Positions 49,479 through 57,616 of a stretch of DNA of 64,000 bases are shown here, piece by piece (positions within the stretch are counted from its first letter, which is position 1; each line of letters begins with the position of its first letter). The stretch spans positions 186,001-250,000 of the forward strand of contig NZ_BAFZ01000089.1 in the NCBI RefSeq assembly GCF_000308575.1. The letters are read 5' to 3'. Source of the stretch: Nocardia exalbida NBRC 100660 (GTDB lineage: Bacteria > Actinomycetota > Actinomycetes > Mycobacteriales > Mycobacteriaceae). The translations under genes and the position numbers were made by a program. The notes under the pieces are model-generated. The model saw only the letters and a list, made by a program, of their open reading frames with translations, was not told the DNA's origin and searched no databases.

Positions 49479-49802
49479 TCATGCCGGGACCGCGACCTTG
49501 CGCGGACGACCGCGGGGACGCTTGCGGGCGATCACGACACCCTGGTCGAAGATCTCGCCGCCCCAAACACCCCACGGCTCACGACGATCCATGGCGGCGC
49601 TCAGGCAGCCCTTGCGGATCGGGCAGGTCGCGCACAGCGCCTTGGCCTGCTCCAACTGGACCGGGCTCTCGGCGAACCAGAGGTCCGGGTCTCCAGCACG
49701 GCAGGGCAGGACCTTGGTGATCTCCTTGGTCCGGGTAGTCGACGCCACGGTTCGGCATGTCACGTCAGTAGTGGCCTGCGGCCAACCCTGTGCGGTGAAC
49801 AC
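49479..49802 (-). CDS. whiB7: WhiB7 transcriptional activator of intrinsic antibiotic resistance
   Basis: A 107-residue Fe-S regulator that works with the primary sigma factor. The four cysteines are in LPCRAGDPDLWF, CATC and GC, followed by the family turn EPWGVWGGEIFDQG and the AT-hook RPRGRPRK, which is diagnostic of WhiB7. GTG at 49800-49802 with AAGGAG 7 nt upstream. It has a roughly 540-nt leader with an upstream frame and hairpins, and a promoter with an AT-rich element next to the -35, all as in known autoregulated whiB7 genes. It lies between uvrD2 and the ABC1 kinase gene as in mycobacteria. Confidence 0.96.
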   Translation of the reverse strand: MFTAQGWPQATTDVTCRTVASTTRTKEITKVLPCRAGDPDLWFAESPVQLEQAKALCATCPIRKGCLSAAMDRREPWGVWGGEIFDQGVVIARKRPRGRPRKVAVPA

Positions 49803-50345
49803 GTCGTTCTCCTTCAGCTCGTTGCAGCGGTTCGTTTGTTGTGGCGAAACCGGTGCCGGTCGGCTGAAGGGCCGGAGAATACTGGCCACGGTTTCGCTGT
49901 CGTGCGATCCGTGGCCAGGAGGTCGGGGAGGAGTTTCCCTACCTAGGTCGACATCTGTGTCGAGTCCTGAACACGATCGCTGGGTGTGCGGTGCGGAGGC
50001 GTGCTGCCCGCGGATCCGCCGGCTCGAAGCCGGCTTCAGCCGCGAAGACACCGACTGCTGCCTCGGCAGCCGCCGGGTGCCAGCCCGCGCTGGGCTTGCC
50101 CTGGATCTCGGTACGGATAGACGTATGCATCGCAACGGAATTCACTTGCTTGCACGACGTGCCGAACGCACCGATTCCGGACACACCGATCCCCTGCAAG
50201 GCGAGGATCCCCCGGGAGGCCGCCATGGGCGCATAGACCGCAACGCCACTGGCGCCGAGGTTCATGATGTTGTCCACTGCTCTGCCTCCCTCCTGTACTC
50301 GTTGTGTCGCTAACTGTGCGCGCCGAGATGCCCTCCCGGTGCGTA
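49803..50345 (-). promoter_or_regulatory. Long whiB7 leader with attenuator-like hairpins
   Basis: The predicted transcript start near 50345 leaves about 540 nt before whiB7. Hairpins seen include GCCGGCT-TCG-AGCCGGC near 50018-50034 and GCTGCC-GA-GGCAGC near 50057-50070. In mycobacteria and Streptomyces the whiB7/wblC leader senses ribosome stalling on an upstream frame and releases a terminator. The exact terminator stem cannot be fixed by eye. Confidence 0.6.
49939..50277 (-). CDS. Upstream open reading frame in the whiB7 leader
   Basis: GTG at 50275-50277 behind GGAGGGAGG, an excellent ribosome site, about 70 nt after the predicted transcript start. The first 55 codons (VDNIMNLGASGVAVYAPMAA, then SRGILALQGIGVSGIGAFGT) look translated. 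The rest, to codon 112, runs through the hairpin region and may be incidental. Likely role: a ribosome-stalling sensor rather than a functional protein. Confidence 0.55.
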   Translation of the reverse strand: MDNIMNLGASGVAVYAPMAASRGILALQGIGVSGIGAFGTSCKQVNSVAMHTSIRTEIQGKPSAGWHPAAAEAAVGVFAAEAGFEPADPRAARLRTAHPAIVFRTRHRCRPR

Positions 50346-50350
50346 AAAAC

Positions 50351-50390
50351 ACCATAGGCAAGATCTTCGAGCGCGACAACCTATTTTCTA
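50351..50390 (-). promoter_or_regulatory. whiB7 promoter with WhiB7-type AT-rich element
   Basis: On the minus strand: AT-rich TAGAAAATAG (50390-50381), -35 TTGTCG (50379-50374), 17-bp spacer, -10 TATGGT (50356-50351). WhiB7 activates promoters with an AT-rich block directly before the -35. The element overlaps the last codon of uvrD2. Confidence 0.7.
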
Positions 50391-52535
50391 CCTGCGGTTT
50401 TGTGATATTGATCGAAGCCGGGACGCGACGATCGCGAGCACGTCGGCCCCGAACTGGTCGATCTTCTTCGCACCGATGCCCGCGATCGCGGCCAGCGCGG
50501 CGTCGTCGGCGGGCAGTTGTTCGGCGATCGCGGTGAGTGTGGTGTCGGTGAACACGACGAATTCGCGGACCCGCAGTGCCTGCGCCTTCTCCGCACGCCA
50601 GTCCCGCAGTGCCGCAAGCAATTCGGCGTCCAGTTCGGCCGGGCAGCGACGGCAGCGGCCGAGCATGGTGGCGTAGGTGCCGATCAACGGTTTCGCGCAG
50701 ACCCGGCAGGCCGGGCGGACGCCGCGCGACGCCGACGGCGGGGCCGCGATTCGCGAGGCGGGCGAATCGTCGGGGACGAGGCCGTTGAGGAATCGCGAAC
50801 GCCGCCTGGAACGCCTACCGCCCTCGTTCCTGGCCAGCGCCCAGGACAGCCGCAGATGTTCGCGCGCCCTGGTGACGCCGACGTAGAGCAGACGCCGCTC
50901 CTCCTCGAGGGCCGCCTCGTCGGCGACCGAGCCGTCATCGGCGAGGACGTGCGCGATCGGCATGGTGCCGTCGGACAAGCCGACGAGGAACACGGCATCC
51001 CACTCCAGGCCCTTGGCGGCATGCAAGGAGGCCAGCGTGACCCCCTGCACCGTGGGTGGGTGCCTGGCCTCGGCGCGGGTCGCGAGTTCGCGCAGCAGGC
51101 CGGTCAGGTCGAGCCGCTCGTCGTGGCCGATCAGTTCCTCGGTCAGGCGCACCAAGGCGATCAGCGAGGACCACCGTTCCCGCGCCTGCGCGCCCGCGGG
51201 CTCGGTGGCGGTGAGCCCGAGCGGGGCGAGCACCGCGCGCACCAGCGAGACCAGGGCATTGCCACTGCGCGCCTGGTCGGGCAGGTCCTCGCGCGACGCG
51301 GCCTGCCGCAGCGCCTGCACGGCCTGCCTGACCTCCGCCCGCGCGAAGAACCCCTCGCCGCCGCGCACCTGGTAGGGAATTCCGCGCTCGGTCAGCGCCT
51401 GCTCGTAGCTCTCGGACTGGGCGTTGATCCGGTAGAGCACGGCGATCTCGGCGGCCGGTGTGCCCGCCTCGATCAGCCTGCCGATCGCCGCCGCCACCGC
51501 CGCGGCCTCCGCGGGCGCGTCGTCGTATTCGGCGAAGACCGGCTCGGGTCCGTCGGCGCGCTGGCCGATCAATTGCAGCCTGGTGCCCGCGATGCGCCCG
51601 CGCGCCGCGCCGATCACCCGATTGGCCAGCGACACCACCTGCGGAGTCGAGCGATAGTCGCGTTCCAGGCGGACGACGGTGGCGTCGGGAAAGCGACGGG
51701 AGAAGTCCAGGAGGTAGCTCGGCGTGGCGCCGGTGAACGAATAGATCGTCTGGTTCGCGTCCCCGACGACGGTCAGGTCGTCGCGGTCGCCGAGCCACGC
51801 GTCGAGCACGCGCTGTTGCAACGGCGTGACGTCCTGGTACTCGTCCACCACGAAGCTGCGGTAGCGGCCGCGGAATTCGTCGGCCACCGCCGGATAGTCC
51901 TCCAGCGCCGCCGCCGTGTGCAGCAGCAGGTCGTCGAAGTCCAGCAGCAGCCCGTCCGGCGTCGCCTTGAGCTTCTCGTAACCCGCGTAGACATCGGCGA
52001 CCCGCAGCGCCTCGTAGGGCGTCTCGCGTCGCTGTTTCGCGACCGCCGCCATGTAGTCCTCCGGCGCGATGAGCGAGCCCTTCGCCCACTCGATCTCGCT
52101 CAGCAGGTCGCGGACGCTGTCGGTGGCCGTGGACAGCCCGGCCCGCTGCGCCGCCTGCGCGACGATCGGGAACTTGGCATCGATCAGCCGCCACGGCACG
52201 TCACCGACGATCTGCGGCCAGAAGTACTTCAGCTGCCGCAACGCCGCCGCGTGGAACGTCCGCGCCTGCACCTGGGTCGCTTCGCCGCCGAGGCCGAGCG
52301 CGCGCAGCCGGGTGCGCAACTCCCCCGCCGCCCGCGCGGTGAACGTGACCGCGAGCACCTGATCGGCCTTGACATGGCCCTGCGCGATCAGATGCGCGAT
52401 GCGATAGGTGATGGTCCTGGTCTTGCCGGTCCCCGCGCCCGCGAGCACGCACACCGGGCCGCGCGGCGCGCGCACGGCGGCGGCCTGCTCGGGATCGAGG
52501 TCTGCGAGGTCGAGAGCGGGCACGCGGTCCATCAT
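50388..52535 (-). CDS. uvrD2: UvrD2 DNA helicase
   Basis: A 715-residue SF1 helicase. Motif I is LAGAGTGKTRTITYRIAHL, motif II VVDEYQDVTPLQQ, motif III VGDANQTIYSFTG, motif IV RLERDYRSTPQVV, motif V LASLHAAKGLEWDAVFLVGL and motif VI LLYVGVTRAREHL. The actinobacterial UvrD2 hallmarks follow: a tetracysteine cluster (CRVCAKPLIG ... CRRC) and a C-terminal HRDC domain (VFTDTTLTAIAEQLPADDAA). ATG at 52533-52535; a GTG six codons earlier is possible. Acts in DNA repair and unwinding. Confidence 0.95.
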   Translation of the reverse strand: MMDRVPALDLADLDPEQAAAVRAPRGPVCVLAGAGTGKTRTITYRIAHLIAQGHVKADQVLAVTFTARAAGELRTRLRALGLGGEATQVQARTFHAAALRQLKYFWPQIVGDVPWRLIDAKFPIVAQAAQRAGLSTATDSVRDLLSEIEWAKGSLIAPEDYMAAVAKQRRETPYEALRVADVYAGYEKLKATPDGLLLDFDDLLLHTAAALEDYPAVADEFRGRYRSFVVDEYQDVTPLQQRVLDAWLGDRDDLTVVGDANQTIYSFTGATPSYLLDFSRRFPDATVVRLERDYRSTPQVVSLANRVIGAARGRIAGTRLQLIGQRADGPEPVFAEYDDAPAEAAAVAAAIGRLIEAGTPAAEIAVLYRINAQSESYEQALTERGIPYQVRGGEGFFARAEVRQAVQALRQAASREDLPDQARSGNALVSLVRAVLAPLGLTATEPAGAQARERWSSLIALVRLTEELIGHDERLDLTGLLRELATRAEARHPPTVQGVTLASLHAAKGLEWDAVFLVGLSDGTMPIAHVLADDGSVADEAALEEERRLLYVGVTRAREHLRLSWALARNEGGRRSRRRSRFLNGLVPDDSPASRIAAPPSASRGVRPACRVCAKPLIGTYATMLGRCRRCPAELDAELLAALRDWRAEKAQALRVREFVVFTDTTLTAIAEQLPADDAALAAIAGIGAKKIDQFGADVLAIVASRLRSISQNRR

Positions 52536-52873
52536 GACAGCGCCCACCGACACCCACCGTCCGGGCGTCGACCCGAGCCTGCACCGACGTCATCACGGAC
52601 AACCGCAGCGAAGAACGGGACGGCCCGACCGCTGTCGACGTCATCCGACACATCCTGATGTCGGCGGCGCAACTGAGAACCGCGACCCATCGACATCACC
52701 GACACATCGAACTCGGCCCTCCACATCACTGCCGACGTGCCGGGTTTCGAGGCGAGTGCGGCACCGTTTTCCGCGCACCTGCGCGGAAGGTCCAGGGGCC
52801 GCCGCTTGCCCACACGCGTGGTAACGCCACGACTCGCAAGCGGGCGCCGAGCGGGTGGACAGCCTCCCACCGA
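52536..52873. other. Gap between uvrD2 and the MarR gene
   Basis: No gene seen. It contains an inverted repeat CCGACA-N8-TGTCGG at 52645-52664 and several scattered CCGACA-like words, which may belong to the uvrD2 promoter. Neighbouring genes are both leftward. Confidence 0.4.
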
Positions 52874-53338
52874 TCAGTGGTCGCGCAATAGCTGTAAGGC
52901 CTGGAGAAAAGCGCCGCCCGATGCGCCGAGCGGGGCGAAGTACTCCTCGTCGCATGCCTCGACCGCGACGATGGCCCGGTTGACCAGTGCCACCCCGGCT
53001 TCGGTGGCGACCAGGGCCTTCGCCCGGCGGTCGCTCGGGTGGTCGCGGCGTTCCAGCAGGCCCTTCTGCGCCAGCGTGCGCACCACCTGGGAGGTCATCA
53101 TCGGGTCGGTGGCGGCGTATTCGGCCAGGTCACGCTGTCGAACCGGGTCCGCGCGACCGGCGGCGAGGTAGGTCAGCGAGGCGAGCAGCACGAACTGCAC
53201 ATGGGTCAGATCGAACGGTGCGAGTGCCGCCCGCTGCGCCGCCTGCCAGCGATTGGTCACCTGCCACAGCAGCAGGCCGGGGCTTTCCTCGGCCGTGGGG
53301 AATCTGGAGCGCAGCCTCCCGTCCTCCGCCTCGTGCAT
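52874..53338 (-). CDS. MarR-family transcriptional regulator
   Basis: A 154-residue winged-helix regulator. LLLWQVTNRWQAAQRAALAP forms the first dimer helix, VRQRDLAEYAATDPMMTSQV-VRTLAQKGLLERRDHPSDRR the DNA-binding helix and wing. ATG at 53336-53338, 10 nt after the stop of the EVE gene, so part of a three-gene leftward operon. It most likely binds the perfect palindrome at 54360-54385 and controls its own operon. The ligand is unknown. Confidence 0.92.
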   Translation of the reverse strand: MHEAEDGRLRSRFPTAEESPGLLLWQVTNRWQAAQRAALAPFDLTHVQFVLLASLTYLAAGRADPVRQRDLAEYAATDPMMTSQVVRTLAQKGLLERRDHPSDRRAKALVATEAGVALVNRAIVAVEACDEEYFAPLGASGGAFLQALQLLRDH

Positions 53339-53347
53339 CGGCCTTCC

Positions 53348-53827
53348 TCATTCCTCGGTCATCGCCCGCGAAATCAGCGCGTAGTCGTGCGGGCTGAGTT
53401 CTATCAGGCCGCGGCGCAGGACCATCCCCCAGTTCGGCACGCTGGTGAATTCCAGATCGGCACGCAACTCCTCGATCGGGATTTCCCGCGCACCGGTTCG
53501 GTAGCTGACCGAACGGCGCCACGGCTGGAAGCAGCCGCCGTCCTGGGGGTCGGCCTGCCAGGCCGGGCGGTCGTCGATGGTGCCGATCGCGGTGAACGAA
53601 CGCACCGGTGCTCCGGCGCGCATGCCCTCGCGTGGCGAGTAGTAGATCAGCCCGTCGCCCGGCCGCATGCGTTCCACGGCCGTGCGCTTGCCGTGGTTGG
53701 CCTGCGCTATGGCGATTTCGACACCGCGCCGGACGTGTTCCCGGGACACGACCGCCAGCCAATATCTGGTAGGCGATCCGGTGACCGTTCCGCAGTCGAC
53801 GCCACTCCTTGATGACCGGGCACTCAT
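53348..53827 (-). CDS. EVE-domain protein (UPF0310-like)
   Basis: A 159-residue PUA-like protein. The features are YWLAVVSREHVRRGVEIAIA, RMRPGDGLIYYSPREGMRAG, FTAIGTIDDRPAWQ, FQPWRRSVSYRTGAREIPIE and NWGMVLRRGLIELSPHDYAL. EVE domains bind modified bases in DNA or RNA, and some are linked to restriction of modified DNA. ATG at 53825-53827 with GGAAGGAG upstream. It lies between the MarR and SRPBCC genes. Stand-alone family members in actinobacteria have unknown roles. Confidence 0.9.
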   Translation of the reverse strand: MSARSSRSGVDCGTVTGSPTRYWLAVVSREHVRRGVEIAIAQANHGKRTAVERMRPGDGLIYYSPREGMRAGAPVRSFTAIGTIDDRPAWQADPQDGGCFQPWRRSVSYRTGAREIPIEELRADLEFTSVPNWGMVLRRGLIELSPHDYALISRAMTEE

Positions 53828-53935
53828 GTCGGTGCTCCTTCCATGCGTGTGAATCTCGGTGGGTGCTTCGGCCGACGCTCGCTCACCACGACAGATCCGC
53901 CGGTGTGGCGACCGTCCGCCGAGGGTTGCGGCCGC

Positions 53936-54358
53936 TCACGCCGCGATCCCCTCCGCGACGGCGACCAGCGCGTCCAAGTCGGGCTGCACGGCTCTCGCCA
54001 GCCCCGCACCGAGGATCTTCGTCCACAGCAGCCGCAGCGGTCCGTCGATCGAGACCGTCACCGTGATCGTGGTGCGGCCGTCGACGGCGGCGACTTCATG
54101 GGCGAAGGTGAGCCGCGCACCGGGCAATTTCGACACATCGACGAACTCGCGGTCGGTCAGGCGCTCGATCACGAACCGGACCTTCGGACCGCCCTTCGGC
54201 CGCAATGTGCCGGTCGAGCCCTCCGCGAACGGTCCGTCCAGCCGAGCCCACTCGGTGTCGGTGTTCCATTCCGGCCAGGTCGCCATGTCGGCCCAGCGGG
54301 CGAAGAAAGCGGTGGGCGGGGCACTCGAGCAGGCGTGCGCGGTGGCGATGAGCGTCAT
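53936..54358 (-). CDS. SRPBCC (polyketide cyclase-like) protein
   Basis: A 140-residue START-like single-domain protein: APPTAFFARWADMATWPEWN, VRFVIERLTDREFVDVSKLP, then RLTFAHEVAAVDGRTTITVT and a long C-terminal helix (LDALVAVAEGIAA). It would bind a hydrophobic ligand. The ATG is separated by a single base from a 26-bp palindrome and has no ribosome site, so its mRNA is probably leaderless (CATACT box 6 nt before the ATG). First gene of the operon with EVE and MarR. Confidence 0.85.
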   Translation of the reverse strand: MTLIATAHACSSAPPTAFFARWADMATWPEWNTDTEWARLDGPFAEGSTGTLRPKGGPKVRFVIERLTDREFVDVSKLPGARLTFAHEVAAVDGRTTITVTVSIDGPLRLLWTKILGAGLARAVQPDLDALVAVAEGIAA

Positions 54359-54359
54359 T

Positions 54360-54385
54360 CATTTAGTATGCGCGCATACTAAATG
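54360..54385. promoter_or_regulatory. Perfect 26-bp palindromic operator
   Basis: Half-site CATTTAGTATGCG followed directly by its exact complement. Both strands carry CATACT -10-like boxes within it, so binding would block transcription toward SRPBCC-EVE-MarR and possibly toward the redoxin. The length and symmetry suit a MarR dimer. Confidence 0.75.
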
Positions 54386-54448
54386 CCGCGCAAGACGGGA
54401 AGAAGTTCGAGTTGGAACAGCGGGCCACCGTCCGGCGTTGCAGTGTCC

Positions 54449-54706
54449 GTGACTGACGCGAATCCCACTCTGACGATGTACTCGACCACCTGGTGCGGCT
54501 ACTGCCGCAGGCTCAAGAAGCAACTGGAGGAGGCGGGCATCACCTACGTCGAGATCGACATCGAGCAAGATCCGGCGTCGGCCGAGTTCGTCGGCAGCGT
54601 GAACGGGGGCAACCACGTGGTGCCCACCGTGAAGTTCGCCGACGGCTCCACCGCGACGAACCCGTCGCTGGCCGCCGTCAAGCAGGTCCTCGCCGGTCTG
54701 TCCTGA
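54449..54706 (+). CDS. mrx1: Mycoredoxin
   Basis: An 85-residue glutaredoxin-like thiol transferase that uses mycothiol. Active site STTWCGYCRRL with CGYC, the cis-Pro in NHVVPTVKFADGS, and EFVGSVNGGN as in Rv3198A Mrx1. The GTG at 54449 gives nearly the same length as Rv3198A; a GTG two codons earlier or an ATG at 54383 within the palindrome are alternatives. It lies between uvrD2 and nudC as in mycobacteria, apart from the inserted MarR operon. Confidence 0.92.
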   Translation: MTDANPTLTMYSTTWCGYCRRLKKQLEEAGITYVEIDIEQDPASAEFVGSVNGGNHVVPTVKFADGSTATNPSLAAVKQVLAGLS

Positions 54707-54749
54707 TCCGCTGCCGCGCGCGGGTCGCATCGGCCCGCGCGCGGGCGCG

Positions 54750-55655
54750 TCAGTCGAGCGCGGCCCAGGATTCGACGATGGTGCGCGCGATCGAGATCGA
54801 GCCGGGCAGCAGCAGCCGGGTACCCTCGTCCCGCTGCGACCAGTCGCCCACCGCCAGAGCTTCCCGCACCTGCGCGCGGGTGAACCAGTCGGCTTCGGCG
54901 ATCTCGCCATCGGAGAAGACCAGCGGCTGCGCGGGATCGGCGACCGCGGCGAAGCCGAGCATCAGTGAGCGCGGAAACGGCCACGGCTGGCTGCCCAGGT
55001 AGCTGATCTCGCGCACGTCGAGCCCGACTTCCTCCCGCATCTCGCGCTCCACGCAGCGTTCCAGCGACTCACCCGCCTCGACGAACCCCGCCAGCAGCGA
55101 GAACAGCGATTTCGGCCAGCTGCTCTGGCGCGCCAGCAGCACCCGGTCGCCGCCGTCGTGAATCAGGCAGATCACCGCCGGATCGATCCGCGGGAACTCC
55201 TCGTAACCGCTCTCGGTGACGCGCGACCATCCGGCCTTCGACGACATGGTCACCGTGCCGTCCGCGCCGTGGAAACCGGCCTTGTCGTGCCAGTTCAGCA
55301 GCGCGATCGCGGTGGACAGCAGTCCGGCGGTGCGGTCGTCGACGGTGCCGCCGGCCAGCGCGCGCAGATCGGTCAGCGTGCCCTCCAGTTCCGGATCGCG
55401 CACGGCCCACAGATGAATGCCGTCCTCGACGCCGAGGAACACCGCGGCCGGACTGGGTTCGGCGGACAACTCCAGGGCCGCGTCGAGGACCAGAACGTTC
55501 CCCTCGAAGCGCACCTGCCCGCGACGGTTGACCCGCAGCAGCTTGGCGGTGGCCCAGCCCTCCTTCAGAGCCTGGGCATCACCTCGGATCTGCTCGGCCC
55601 GATCGATGACGGTACGGGAGAGCAAGGGAACACCATTGAGCTGAAATGCCGGCAC
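54750..55655 (-). CDS. nudC: NADH pyrophosphatase / RNA decapping Nudix hydrolase
   Basis: A 301-residue Nudix enzyme that cleaves NAD(H) to NMN(H) and AMP and can remove NAD caps from RNA. The Nudix box is GFVEAGESLERCVEREMREE-VGLDV, and the NADH-specific SQPWPFPRSLMLGF follows it. The zinc-binding four-cysteine insert of Escherichia coli NudC is not seen, as in mycobacterial NudC. ATG at 55653-55655. Convergent with mrx1, 43 nt apart. Confidence 0.94.
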   Translation of the reverse strand: MPAFQLNGVPLLSRTVIDRAEQIRGDAQALKEGWATAKLLRVNRRGQVRFEGNVLVLDAALELSAEPSPAAVFLGVEDGIHLWAVRDPELEGTLTDLRALAGGTVDDRTAGLLSTAIALLNWHDKAGFHGADGTVTMSSKAGWSRVTESGYEEFPRIDPAVICLIHDGGDRVLLARQSSWPKSLFSLLAGFVEAGESLERCVEREMREEVGLDVREISYLGSQPWPFPRSLMLGFAAVADPAQPLVFSDGEIAEADWFTRAQVREALAVGDWSQRDEGTRLLLPGSISIARTIVESWAALD

Positions 55656-55701
55656 GGTTCGAGACTATCGCGCCCGAGCTACCACCCGGCCCGCGCCGGG
55701 G

Positions 55702-56766
55702 TCACTTGCCCGCCCGGCGGATGTACAGGAGTTTGTCGCCCGCCTCGACCGCGTCCACTTCCGGCTCACCGACCCGGTACAGCACCCCGTTGCGCACCAC
55801 GCCGAGGACGATATCGCTGAGATGCCTTGGCGAACCGCCGATCTCGGACGACTCCACCTCACGCTCCGCGACGGCGAAGCCCTCCTCCGGAGTGAGCAGA
55901 TCTTCCATCATCTCCACGACCGTCGGGGTGGTGGTCGCGATGCCGAGCAACCGGCCCGCGGTCTCCGAGGACACCACCACCGAGTTCGCGCCGGACTGCC
56001 GAACCAGATGGGTGTTCTCCGCCTCCCGGATCGACACCACGATCTTGGCGGCCTTGTTCAGCTCCCGCGCGGTCAGGGTGACCAGCACGGCGGTGTCGTC
56101 CCGATTGGTGGCGACCACCACCGACTCGGCGTTCTGCGCACCGGCCAGCCGCAGCACATCGGACTGGGTGGCCGAGCCGTGCACGGTGACCAGCCCGGCG
56201 TTCGCGGCCGCCTCCAAAGCGATCACGTCGGTGTCGACCACGACGATGTCGGCGGGCTGCACCCCGTCACCGAGCATGGCGTCGATCGCGGTCCTGCCCT
56301 TGGTGCCGTATCCGACGACCACGGTGTGATTGCGCACGGTGTGCCTCCATCGCTGAATCTTGAAAGCCTGCCGGGAACGTTCGGTCAGCACGCTCAGTGT
56401 GGTTCCGACCAGGACGATCAGGAACAGGATGCGCAGCGGCGTGATGATGATGATGTTCGCCAGCCGCGCCTCGGGCGTCACCGGGTGGATATCGCCGTAT
56501 CCGGTGGTCGACAGCGACACCGTCGCGTAGTAGAACGCGTCCAGGAACGACAGTTCGTTGGCCGAGTTGTCGTGGTAGCCGTCGCGCCCGATGTACACCA
56601 CCAGCGCGGCCAGGAACAGCAGCGCGGTCGCGAACAGCACCCGCCTGGTCAGCGAAATCCACGGACTGGTTTGCACTTCCGGGATGCGCAACACGCCGAC
56701 CAAGGCGAAATCCGGGCGGCTGGCCAATCCCAGTCCGCGCGCTCGCTCACCGAACACCGGGCACAC
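55702..56766 (-). CDS. Two-helix potassium channel with TrkA-N/TrkA-C domains (Rv3200c-like)
   Basis: A 354-residue channel subunit. Two membrane helices (about 45-62 and 92-118) flank the pore with the K+ filter TTGYGD. RCK domain: VVVGYGTKGRTAIDAM nucleotide motif, VVVDTDVIALEAAANAGLVT, and VVATNRDDTAVLVTLTAREL, then a TrkA-C part ending KLLYIRR. GTG at 56764-56766 gives almost the length of Rv3200c; a later GTG at 56757 is possible. It lies 46 nt upstream of nudC on the same strand. Confidence 0.93.
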   Translation of the reverse strand: MCPVFGERARGLGLASRPDFALVGVLRIPEVQTSPWISLTRRVLFATALLFLAALVVYIGRDGYHDNSANELSFLDAFYYATVSLSTTGYGDIHPVTPEARLANIIIITPLRILFLIVLVGTTLSVLTERSRQAFKIQRWRHTVRNHTVVVGYGTKGRTAIDAMLGDGVQPADIVVVDTDVIALEAAANAGLVTVHGSATQSDVLRLAGAQNAESVVVATNRDDTAVLVTLTARELNKAAKIVVSIREAENTHLVRQSGANSVVVSSETAGRLLGIATTTPTVVEMMEDLLTPEEGFAVAEREVESSEIGGSPRHLSDIVLGVVRNGVLYRVGEPEVDAVEAGDKLLYIRRAGK

Positions 56767-56836
56767 CCGTCATCTCGTCGCCAGCGTCGGTCATCCCCGG
56801 TATTCCTCGTCCCTCCGGCACAGCAGGGGAGCCTAC

Positions 56837-56915
56837 TGTGTTTGTTTTTCCAGCGCCTGCGGCGCTGGGTGTTCGCGGCCCCTTTGTGGCCGCGAACGGC
56901 GCATGCTCGGTCTCG
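56837..56915 (+). repeat. Dispersed palindromic element, copy 2
   Basis: TGTGTTTGTTTTTCCAGC, the hairpin CAGCGCC-TGC-GGCGCTG, then GTTCGCGGCC-CCTTTGT-GGCCGCGAAC, a second 10-bp hairpin absent from the copy near 49.3 kb. The shared 45 bp differ at only a few positions. Confidence 0.65.
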
Positions 56916-57616
56916 CTTCGCTCGAAACCGGGAGTGGAGGTACGCGGGGCGCGTTGACATTCGAACTCCAGATTTGGTGTGCGTGGCTCAGCGGTTGTCC
57001 ATCCTGTCGGCCGCTACTCGTGCTCACGGCGTACCGGCCAGCCGGGATCGAGCGCGCCGGGCCGTGAACGGACGATGCTTGCTACGGGTGATTGTCGGTT
57101 CCCGCCGCAGCCTGCTCACCGAAGTCGACGTGGAGGGCCGCCGCGCCGCGGCTTGGCGTGATCGCCTGGGTCGCGCACCGGCGCAGGCTTGGGCTTTCCC
57201 GCAGGCCGGTAATCTCGAGCCTGGCAGAGCAGGAGTGCGTTGAGGCGATACCTCGACGCGGTGCACGCGGCTCGGGATGCGCGTCGGGTGACCGACTCGT
57301 CGCTCACCGCCGACGCGGTGGACGACAGGGCCGTGCTGGTTTCGAAAGTGCCATCGGTATTCGCGGTCGCCGAGCCCGCGGCTTGCGGTAAGACGCCGCT
57401 GGATAGGAGCACGACACCCTGGACGACAACGCCACCGTGTGGGAGAACATCCGCCACGCCGCCCCCGACGCGGGCCTCTGGATCGGCAGGCGGTGCCAGG
57501 TGTTGCTCAGCTCGAACCGGGGTGGGCCATGGCGCGCAGTTCGTGAAGCGGACCATCAGGTCCGCAGCGGGGCGACCCGTGCTCGACGCGAAGCAGCCTG
57601 GATGTAAAGGTTCCTC
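56916..57616. other. Gene-poor region with decayed coding fragments
   Basis: About 700 nt without an intact gene. One frame (57407 on) reads EHDTLDDNATVWENIRHAAP-DAG, which recalls the interdomain region of ABC-F ATPases (LDxxATVxENxR), but a TAG precedes it and no ATPase motif is nearby. Another frame (57060-57240) reads VNGRCLLRVIVGSRRSLLTE-VDVEGRRAAAWRDRLGRA without recognised family. I take both as relics. Confidence 0.35.

Noticed and set aside
57407..57490. An ABC-F resistance gene
   Set aside because: Only one short phrase matches, preceded by a stop, with no Walker motifs; treated as a possible relic.
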